Assembly (NCBI GenBank): GCA_031286005.1
Contig: JAITVC010000089.1
Coordinates: forward strand, 1-7,121
From: Bacteroidales bacterium
Lineage (GTDB): Bacteria > Bacteroidota > Bacteroidia > Bacteroidales > P3
Direction: 5' to 3'
Length of the DNA stretch: 7,121 nt
Shown: piece by piece, positions 1-5,386 of the stretch
Numbering within the stretch: the stretch's first letter is position 1
Layout: each line of letters starts with the position of its first letter
The notes under the pieces: model-generated
What the model was told of the DNA's origin: nothing
The model's input: only the letters and a program-made list of their open reading frames with translations
Database searches by the model: none
Translations under genes and position numbers: made by a program

Positions 1-1008
1 GGGTCTGTATCATCTGTAAATTCCTCCGAAGCGGCTTTGTTTGGCGAATTGACCTATCCTTTTTCAACGAAATTGAAAGCAACGTTGGGTTTGCGAGGAA
101 GTACGTATTTTTACAAGGATTCATTGTTGGATATGGGGATTTTTGCGGTATTTGAACCTCGTTTCAATTTTAGTTACACTATTTCTCAAACGTTGCAACT
201 TTCGTTTTCGACGCAGCAGCAGGTTCAATATCTGAATCAAGTTATGAATTCAACGATTGGTTTTCCTACTAATTTTTGGATTATGGCTTCCGATGAAGTT
301 CCTTTCCAAAAATCTCAATCTGTCAGTTTGGGCATGGAAAAACAGTTGTTTGATTACGAATACAAATTTCTAACCAATGTATTTTATCGAAAACTATACA
401 ATCAGTTTGAATCCACCGGGCATATCATTGAATTGATACAGCAGGAAGTTGATCAACGATCGCGCTACCGGATAGGCTACGGAGATAACTATGGAGCAGA
501 ATTTTTGTTTCAGAAAAAATATGACAAACTGACTGGTTGGATAGCCTATACGTTGAGCTGGGCTTGGCGAAAATTTGATGAGTTTGAGAAACGAACACCC
601 GCTATTAGCGACCGTCGGCACGATTTGAATCTTGTGTTGGCGTATGATACGAGGGCTAAATGGGATTTTTCGGCCTCTTTCGTTTTAGCGTCAGGAGCAC
701 CGACAACCTTTTCCAAAGGCGTTTATCTCATCGGCGAAATGCCGATGAATGATTATGCGGAGTACAATTCAAATAGGCTGCCAACCTATCATCGCTTGGA
801 CATTTCGGCCACGCGAAAATTGAATATTAAATATTTCAAAGAAAGTCGATTGAATTTTTCTATCTATAATGTGTATGGGCGGTTAAATCCGCTTATGTAT
901 GCTTCGCAACTCATGTATAATAACAAAACAACAGAGTTTCGTGCGTCGGGATATTATCATGCTTTGTTTACCCTACTGCCGAGTATAGGCCTAAAATTAA
1001 GTTTCTAA
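1..1008 (+). CDS. TonB-dependent outer-membrane receptor, C-terminal part (5' truncated by window edge)
   Basis: The frame is open from base 1 to the TAA at 1006-1008, giving the last 335 residues of a longer protein; the TTG at 37 is an internal codon, not a start. The translation is a run of alternating polar/aromatic strands typical of an outer-membrane beta-barrel. Recognisable late-barrel segments of Bacteroidota TonB-dependent receptors include SDRRHDLNL (from about 607), a strand ending VLASGAPTT, LPTYHRLDIS (from about 778) and LNFSIYNVYGRLNP (from about 850). The protein ends in a strand with terminal Phe (GLKLSF), the usual C-terminal signal for barrel assembly by BAM. By family knowledge it would bind a substrate at the surface and import it using TonB energy. 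The plug domain and any N-terminal carboxypeptidase-like domain lie upstream, outside the window. A DUF4249-like lipoprotein gene starts one base after the stop, so the two are probably one operon. The substrate cannot be read from the sequence. Confidence 0.85.
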   Translation, partial: GSVSSVNSSEAALFGELTYPFSTKLKATLGLRGSTYFYKDSLLDMGIFAVFEPRFNFSYTISQTLQLSFSTQQQVQYLNQVMNSTIGFPTNFWIMASDEVPFQKSQSVSLGMEKQLFDYEYKFLTNVFYRKLYNQFESTGHIIELIQQEVDQRSRYRIGYGDNYGAEFLFQKKYDKLTGWIAYTLSWAWRKFDEFEKRTPAISDRRHDLNLVLAYDTRAKWDFSASFVLASGAPTTFSKGVYLIGEMPMNDYAEYNSNRLPTYHRLDISATRKLNIKYFKESRLNFSIYNVYGRLNPLMYASQLMYNNKTTEFRASGYYHALFTLLPSIGLKLSF

Positions 1009-1009
1009 A

Positions 1010-1849
1010 ATGAAATCACATCATATCATATCGTTTTTATTGCTTTGTGTTTTTCTTGTATTTCAAGCCTGCAAGCCGGAGGTTGAACGGAATAGTTTTT
1101 CTCCGGAGATAGTTGTTGAAGGGGTTATAGAAAACGATGGATATGCAAGTGTTATTCTAAGTCAGCTCGTGCCTGTTGGAGTGAAAATAGATAGTGCAGA
1201 TATGACGTCCATACCTATTCGAGGGGCCAAAGTTACGGTAAGCAATGGGGAAGAAAAGGAAGTGCTGACCGGCATGAGAAACAACGATTATTTTCTGAAA
1301 TATGAATACCGCACATTGCATTTAAAAGGCGAAGTTGGAAAAACCTATACGCTGACGGTTGAATATTCGGGCAGGAAACTTACTGCGGTTACAACGATTC
1401 CTTCTGTTCCCGAATTAGCCGATTTGCAGATTGTGGATATTGCCGATTCGGATACGCTTTTTTCCCTTATGGCAAAAATAAATGATAATGGCGACGAAAA
1501 GAATTACTACATGTTTCATCTGAAAAAAGAAGAGTTGGCATCTAACACGTTTCGCCCTTGTTTTCTTGGAACAGTGAACGATGAGGTGTTGCAACAGGAT
1601 ACGGAAATACCGATATGTACGCCTTTGAGCGTACAGGGCGAGTACTCCGTTTATTTTTCTAAAAAAGAAAAATACAGGCTCAAACTTTCGCAGATAGGAG
1701 AAACAGAATATGCTTTTTGGCAAAGTTGTTTCAATCAGATTTTAGGCATGAATCCGATATATCCCAATATGCAAAACCTTGGCTCAAATATTAAAGGCGG
1801 ATTAGGAATTTGGTATGGCTGTGGCTCACGAGAATACATTATAAATTAG
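1010..1849 (+). CDS. DUF4249-like outer-membrane lipoprotein, partner of the TonB-dependent receptor
   Basis: The product has 279 residues. Residues 1-20 form a lipoprotein signal peptide (basic start, hydrophobic core, lipobox F-Q-A-C), with Cys21 as the predicted lipidated residue. The following KPEVE is acidic, resembling signals for surface export of Bacteroidota lipoproteins (inference). The body fits the DUF4249 family: an N-terminal beta domain opening with a VVEGVI strand (36-41), the GEVGKTYTL segment (107-115) leading to TTIP (128-131), and a glycine-rich C-terminus GGLGIWYGCGS (263-273) close to the stop, so the protein looks complete. DUF4249 genes commonly follow TonB-dependent receptors, and here only one base separates the two. 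A role as the receptor's surface lipoprotein is inferred from this pairing; the molecular function is unknown. It converges on the LuxE-like gene with 10 bp between stop codons, leaving no room for a separate terminator. Confidence 0.8.
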   Translation: MKSHHIISFLLLCVFLVFQACKPEVERNSFSPEIVVEGVIENDGYASVILSQLVPVGVKIDSADMTSIPIRGAKVTVSNGEEKEVLTGMRNNDYFLKYEYRTLHLKGEVGKTYTLTVEYSGRKLTAVTTIPSVPELADLQIVDIADSDTLFSLMAKINDNGDEKNYYMFHLKKEELASNTFRPCFLGTVNDEVLQQDTEIPICTPLSVQGEYSVYFSKKEKYRLKLSQIGETEYAFWQSCFNQILGMNPIYPNMQNLGSNIKGGLGIWYGCGSREYIIN

Positions 1850-1859
1850 AATATCAACG

Positions 1860-2972
1860 TTAATTCGCAATCAACATCGAGCATCCCCGCACATCGCTGC
1901 CGGTAATTCGTCCGAGAACTTCAAACGTTCCATCGTCAAAGGTTTGTCCCAAATCTTGTGTGGCAATAAACGGGCACGAATTGTAATTGGCTAAATCCAT
2001 CACGTTGACGCCGCCTGCTATGGCATGATTTTCGATACCCAGCGGATTGTTCAGAGGACGTGTAAACACCCGCATCCAAGGCGGGCAAGAAAAGACGTTG
2101 TTGCCTTTGGAATAGGCTTGCGAAAGAAGTTCGGTCATGCCGTATTCGGAATAAATTTGGTTAACGCCAAACGCTTCGCAAAGTCGCCGATGAAGTTCCG
2201 TTTTACTCAATTCCTCACGCCGTCCTTTCATGCCGCCGGTTTCAAAAATCAGCGTATTTTCGAGCGTTTGAGGAAATTGTTCGGCGAAATCCAAAAGCGC
2301 ATAAGACACGCCGAATAGGATAATGGTGAAAGGGTAAAAGGGTGAAAGGTTAAGGGCTAAAGGTGAGCTATTTTCACCATTTACCTTTGACCTTTGACCT
2401 TTGACCTCTTTATTTATGCGTTGAATGGTAGCATTTAATTCACTAAGGTTATTTAGGTAGAAACCGCTATACGGCGATTTAGTTTGTTTAATGAGTTCAT
2501 TCATCATGTAAATTAGCGACGAATGTTGTTGCTCTAAATAATTGGGCAAAAGTGCGAGAATAACATAATCTTCGGGATTTCCGAAAAAATATTCAAACCC
2601 TTTTGTGAAACTTTTCTCGTAAAGGTTGAAATCCGCAATAAAATGTTTAGATGTATTGACTCCCGTTGTTCCGCTGCTGGCGAAGTATAGGTCAGTGTCT
2701 GCACTATCAATCAGGATTTTCTTTGATTTGAAGAATTCGATAGGTAAACAAGGAATTTGCGTATAATGCTTGGGGTGCGAGATGCGAGGTGCGAGGTGCG
2801 GGGTAGCTTCGCCATGTCGTTCACCCGGTACCTCGTACCCCGTACCTCGTACCCCATTCACAAATTGCGCATACAACGGATTGTGCTGCATTTGAAAATC
2901 GAAAATGTCCAAAGCAATGGCGTTAAATTCGGCTTCGGACGAAATGGAAAATATTTTTTCAGAAAAACTCAC
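1860..2972 (-). CDS. LuxE-like acyl-protein synthetase / adenylate-forming ligase carrying two in-frame repeat insertions
   Basis: The product has 370 residues and belongs to the LuxE (acyl-protein synthetase) branch of adenylate-forming enzymes, which activate a carboxylic acid with ATP and may pass it to a protein thiol. Visible motifs are the phosphate-binding loop SSGTTG (99-104), LLPNYLE (141-147), ETGGMKGRREEL (244-255), the SEYGMTE motif (275-281) that packs against adenylate, TQDLG (338-342) with the likely ribose-binding Asp, and GSDVRG near the C-terminus (358-363). It is a cytoplasmic enzyme; the substrate is unknown. The start is GTG at 2972-2970: no ATG, GTG or TTG lies between it and the in-frame TAA upstream, and the next Met (28) would remove conserved N-terminal sequence. 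Residues about 40-67 and 189-216 are encoded by palindromic repeat elements. Without them the length falls to roughly 315-320, which I recall as about normal for Bacteroidota homologues. All motifs survive, so the enzyme may still work. No luxCDAB genes are nearby, so bioluminescence is not implied. Confidence 0.85.
   Translation of the reverse strand: MSFSEKIFSISSEAEFNAIALDIFDFQMQHNPLYAQFVNGVRGTGYEVPGERHGEATPHLAPRISHPKHYTQIPCLPIEFFKSKKILIDSADTDLYFASSGTTGVNTSKHFIADFNLYEKSFTKGFEYFFGNPEDYVILALLPNYLEQQHSSLIYMMNELIKQTKSPYSGFYLNNLSELNATIQRINKEVKGQRSKVNGENSSPLALNLSPFYPFTIILFGVSYALLDFAEQFPQTLENTLIFETGGMKGRREELSKTELHRRLCEAFGVNQIYSEYGMTELLSQAYSKGNNVFSCPPWMRVFTRPLNNPLGIENHAIAGGVNVMDLANYNSCPFIATQDLGQTFDDGTFEVLGRITGSDVRGCSMLIAN
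2325..2406. repeat. Inverted-repeat element 1 of GGTCAAA-type 7-bp units, inside the LuxE-like gene
   Basis: On the + strand the right arm contains three exact tandem copies of TTTGACC (2386-2392, 2393-2399, 2400-2406), preceded by a shorter ATTTACC unit and TCACC. The left arm (2325-2366) is a looser series of 7- and 8-bp units such as GGTGAAA, GGGTAAAA and GGGTGAAA, ending GGTGA, which pairs with TCACC at 2374-2378 across a 7-base loop. Read on the LuxE-like coding strand it encodes about residues 189-216, a basic VKGQRSK heptapeptide followed by a Leu/Pro/Phe-rich stretch. It lies in a probable loop between ATIQRIN and the conserved TIILFGVSYALLDFAE segment. Exact boundaries and any target duplication cannot be fixed without an empty-site homologue. 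Confidence 0.8.
2772..2855. repeat. Inverted-repeat element 2 of GGTRCGA-type 7-bp units, inside the LuxE-like gene
   Basis: The left arm (2772-2804) consists of GGTGCGA-like units at 2774-2780, 2781-2787, 2788-2794 and 2795-2801. The right arm (2823-2855) consists of ACCTCGT/ACCCCGT units at 2830-2836, 2837-2843 and 2844-2850. The arms align without gaps over 33 positions with 26 matches; six of the seven differences are purine transitions, and four recur at the same place in each unit. The intervening loop is 18 bases. The element is 84 bp (28 codons) and aligns exactly with codons 40-67 of the LuxE-like gene, encoding a Gly/Arg/Glu-rich then Pro/His-rich peptide. It sits between the conserved NPLYAQFV and IPCLPIEFFKS segments, where homologues as I recall them have only a short linker. 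Confidence 0.85.
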
Positions 2973-2991
2973 GTAATTGATATTTTTTTTG

Positions 2992-2999
2992 TAACTTTG
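2992..2999 (+). promoter_or_regulatory. Probable Bacteroidota -7 promoter box (TAACTTTG) for the lipoprotein-mrdA-rodA operon
   Basis: TAACTTTG exactly matches the TAnnTTTG -7 consensus of the Bacteroidota primary sigma factor. It lies in the 48-bp gap between the divergent LuxE-like gene and the lipoprotein gene, ending 21 bases before the ATG at 3021, which would leave a leader of roughly 15 bases. The -33 side is weak: no TTTG lies 19-21 bases upstream, only a TTG at 2977-2979, and an A/T tract fills the space. A modest AGGA (3008-3011) could help ribosome binding. The call rests on the single box and its position. Confidence 0.5.
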
Positions 3000-3020
3000 T
3001 AGACTTTAGGATAATTTTGG

Positions 3021-3560
3021 ATGAAAGCCAATACAAAGATACAATTTTTTTTCATAATCGCACTCGTTAGTGTGGGATTTTTTTCGTGCGACCCCAATGA
3101 AGAGTTGCCGCCGGAAACGGTTTTGAAATATGTCGGTTATCAACCTGTGGGTAACGACAGCGTGATCACAGGATTAAGTCTGCAAATTCATGTGGAAAAA
3201 GGCAATGGCAATATTGGTATGGAAACATGGGAAAAAGAAACTCCACCTTTCGTAGGAGAATATGCCGACAATCTTTATGTAAATGTGTTCGACAAACAAG
3301 AGGATGGAACTTATGATACATTGAAACGCAGGGTCAATAACATAATGGAAAATGTTTACTATCCGTATTGCATTCCGCCTTTGGGAACAGACCCGAAGTC
3401 ATCGGTAAGAGCGACTCTCAATATTGGCATTTATACGCCTAATTTCGACTTTTTGCAAGCCGATTCCAAACTTGACTCCGTTTACTTTGAAATCTATATG
3501 TACGATCGTGATTTGAATCAAAGTAACATTATTAGAACCGATACTATTCAGATTAAATGA
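3021..3560 (+). CDS. Small lipoprotein of unknown function, first gene of the mrdA-rodA operon
   Basis: The product has 179 residues. Residues 1-22 form a lipoprotein signal peptide with lipobox F-F-S-C and lipidated Cys23, followed by DPNEE, an acidic stretch that in Bacteroidota may direct the protein to the cell surface (inference). The mature part resembles a common but uncharacterised group of Bacteroidota lipoproteins, recalled by pattern: a strand, a glycine-rich loop (GNGNIG, 61-66), a strand NLYVNVFDKQ (84-93), and a C-terminal VYFEIYMYDRDLNQSN segment (154-169). Related proteins usually carry Asp in the loop (GDGDIG); here both are Asn. The ATG at 3021 follows a likely promoter. Its TGA overlaps the mrdA ATG in ATGA (3557-3560), so translation of PBP2 is probably coupled to it. 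The operon context suggests, but does not show, a link to envelope growth. It is not MreD, which is a multi-pass membrane protein. Confidence 0.75.
   Translation: MKANTKIQFFFIIALVSVGFFSCDPNEELPPETVLKYVGYQPVGNDSVITGLSLQIHVEKGNGNIGMETWEKETPPFVGEYADNLYVNVFDKQEDGTYDTLKRRVNNIMENVYYPYCIPPLGTDPKSSVRATLNIGIYTPNFDFLQADSKLDSVYFEIYMYDRDLNQSNIIRTDTIQIK
3034..3041 (-). promoter_or_regulatory. Possible -7 promoter box (TATCTTTG on the minus strand) for the LuxE-like gene
   Basis: The + strand CAAAGATA reads TATCTTTG on the minus strand, matching TAnnTTTG. It lies about 60 bases upstream of the GTG start, inside the 5' end of the divergent lipoprotein gene. No good -33 element is seen at the expected distance, and a six-base match can occur by chance, so this is tentative. 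If real, the two divergent promoters would overlap the opposite transcription units. Confidence 0.25.
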
Positions 3561-5386
3561 GAAGTCCGCAAATACAACGCAGTTCTGGAATTACAGCGAT
3601 TATTGTCGTCGTGTTTGCGATTTTTCTAATACGGCTGTTTTATTTGCAGATATTAGATACGAGTTACCGTGCGTCGGCAGATAACAATGCCTTGCGCAAT
3701 GTGGTGCAATATCCGGCACGGGGATTGATTTATGACCGCAATGGTCAACTCATGGTTTACAACGAAGCGGTGTATGATTTGATGGTGGTTCCCGGACAGG
3801 TCAAAAACTTGGATACCGCCGAATTTTGTGCGTTAATTGAGATTTCGATAGATGATTTTCGCAAGAAGTTTGACAAAGCCAAAACCTATTCCAAATATGC
3901 GGCTTCGGTGTTTGAAAAGCAAATATCCAAAGAAACATACGGCCAATTGCAAGAGCGGATGTTTAAGTTTCGGGGGTTCTATGTTCAGCCCAGAACGTTG
4001 CGCAAATATCCGAAACCTGTGGCCGCACACGTTTTGGGATATATCGGGGAAGTGGATGAGAAAATGATTGCCGAAAATCCGTATTATAAATCCGGCGATT
4101 ATATTGGCATGAGCGGATTGGAGAAATTTTACGAGCCTTATTTGCGTGGTCGGAAAGGTAGTAAAGTGTTGATGGTCGATGTTCATAACCGGGAAAAAGG
4201 AAGCTATCGCAATGGCTTGTACGACACTGTTTCGGAAGCCGGTATGACCATGCAAAGTACGTTGGATTTGGATGTTCAAGAATTGGCCGAGCTGCTGATG
4301 CAAAACAAGCGAGGCTCGGTTGTGGCCATAGAGCCTGCAACGGGCGAGATTTTAGCGTTTGTAACGGCCCCCACTTACGACCCCAATCTTTTGGTTGGAC
4401 GGGCACGCAGTGCAAATTACAACAAGTTGTTGCTTGATCCGCAAAAACCATTGTTCGACCGTGCATTGATGGCGGAATATCCGCCCGGCTCGATTTTTAA
4501 ATTGCCGCAAGGCTTGATTGCATTGCAGCATGGTGTAATCAATGAAAATTCAGGCTTCCAGTGCGACAAATCGCTGATTGGTTGCCATGGACATCCCGAT
4601 GCCCGCAATGTGCGTGAAGCGGTAAAGATGTCGTGCAATCCGTATTTTCTCGCTGTTTTTCGGCGGATGATTATGCAGGATAAAGATAAAAACCGCTTTA
4701 TCGATAGCCGGATTGGTTTGGACATGTGGAATAAAGATATGTATAGCTTTGGTTTTGGAACACGCATGGATATTGACCTGCCGAGTTGCCGAAAGGGATT
4801 GATTCCAACCGTATCCCTGTTTGACCGGATTTATGGCGAAAACCAATGGGCCTATAGTAATTTTCGTTCGGTCAGTATCGGGCAAGGCGAAGTGCTGTTG
4901 GTCCCTCTGCAAATGGCGAATTTGGCGGCTATCATGGCCAATCGGGGCTATTATGTAACACCGCATCTTTGCCGAACGCTTGGCGATACTTTGGTGCCTA
5001 ACCCGGATTATTTGCAAAAACATCATACCAATGTTGACCCGAAATACTTTGAACAATTTGTTTTAGGCATGTATGATGTGGTGCATGAGCCGGGCGGAAC
5101 GGCACGCCGGGCACGAATGGATAGTATTGCCATCTGCGGAAAAACGGGTACGGCCCAAAATCCGCACGGCAAAGACCATGCTGTGTTCATCGCTTTTGCG
5201 CCGATGGATAATCCGAAGATTGCCATTTCCGTATTTGTCGAAAACAGCGGATTTGGTGGCACATGGGCGGCGCCTATTGCAAGTTTGCTGATAGAAAAAT
5301 ATCTCACCAGAGACGTGAAACGCAAAGACCTCATGCAACAAATGCTCGACGCAAAGTTTGATTATATTATTCCTGAAAAGCCATGA
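3557..5386 (+). CDS. mrdA: Penicillin-binding protein 2, elongation-specific peptidoglycan transpeptidase
   Basis: The product has 609 residues, normal for PBP2. It is a monofunctional class B transpeptidase that crosslinks new peptidoglycan during side-wall elongation, anchored in the inner membrane with its catalytic domain in the periplasm. Features in order: membrane anchor about 11-30; RGLIYDRNG (55-63) opening the pedestal domain; GMSGLEKFYE (184-193); then the transpeptidase domain with all three active-site motifs, SIFK (catalytic Ser312, Lys315), SCN (359-361) and KTGT (529-532). The context YPPGSIFK is close to the usual YPPGSTFK. The ATG shares ATGA with the upstream lipoprotein stop, and its own TGA overlaps the rodA start in a second ATGA, so the three genes are probably coupled in translation. 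PBP2 and RodA act as one complex in which RodA polymerises lipid II and PBP2 crosslinks. mreB, mreC and mreD, often just upstream in Bacteroidota, are not here. Confidence 0.96.
   Translation: MRSPQIQRSSGITAIIVVVFAIFLIRLFYLQILDTSYRASADNNALRNVVQYPARGLIYDRNGQLMVYNEAVYDLMVVPGQVKNLDTAEFCALIEISIDDFRKKFDKAKTYSKYAASVFEKQISKETYGQLQERMFKFRGFYVQPRTLRKYPKPVAAHVLGYIGEVDEKMIAENPYYKSGDYIGMSGLEKFYEPYLRGRKGSKVLMVDVHNREKGSYRNGLYDTVSEAGMTMQSTLDLDVQELAELLMQNKRGSVVAIEPATGEILAFVTAPTYDPNLLVGRARSANYNKLLLDPQKPLFDRALMAEYPPGSIFKLPQGLIALQHGVINENSGFQCDKSLIGCHGHPDARNVREAVKMSCNPYFLAVFRRMIMQDKDKNRFIDSRIGLDMWNKDMYSFGFGTRMDIDLPSCRKGLIPTVSLFDRIYGENQWAYSNFRSVSIGQGEVLLVPLQMANLAAIMANRGYYVTPHLCRTLGDTLVPNPDYLQKHHTNVDPKYFEQFVLGMYDVVHEPGGTARRARMDSIAICGKTGTAQNPHGKDHAVFIAFAPMDNPKIAISVFVENSGFGGTWAAPIASLLIEKYLTRDVKRKDLMQQMLDAKFDYIIPEKP

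Noticed and set aside
37..39. TTG at 37 as the start of the first gene
   Set aside because: The frame is open back to base 1 and the product is only the C-terminal barrel of a much longer receptor, so the real start is outside the window.
1653..1673. 8-bp perfect inverted repeat (ATTTTTCT / AGAAAAAT, 5-base loop) in the DUF4249-like gene
   Set aside because: It is all A/T-rich apart from one pair, lies well inside the coding region and has no U-tract after a GC stem, so it is not a convincing terminator; most likely chance.
1850..1859. Bidirectional terminator between the convergent genes
   Set aside because: Only 10 bp separate the stops and no GC-rich hairpin with a T-tract is seen in or beside the gap.
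2325..2855. Repeat units read as a CRISPR array
   Set aside because: The units are 7 bp, contiguous and in inverted arms, with no unique spacers of 25-40 bp and no cas genes.
1860..2972. Bioluminescence function suggested by the LuxE family name
   Set aside because: No luxA, luxB, luxC or luxD genes are present; the family is broader than luminescence enzymes and occurs in many non-luminous bacteria.
1860..2972. Calling the LuxE-like gene a pseudogene because of its insertions
   Set aside because: The frame is uninterrupted, every recognisable catalytic motif is kept, and both inserts fall between conserved segments.
2757..3002. Plus-strand open frame opposite the N-terminal part of the LuxE-like gene
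   Set aside because: It is a by-product of the stop-free palindromic repeat and the antisense strand; it has no family resemblance, whereas the minus-strand frame carries the enzyme motifs.
3963..4466. Antisense open frames within mrdA (also 3833-4303, 4417-4767, 4550-5056 and 5023-5341)
   Set aside because: They lie opposite a strongly conserved gene, show no recognisable domain, and reflect codon bias of the sense strand.
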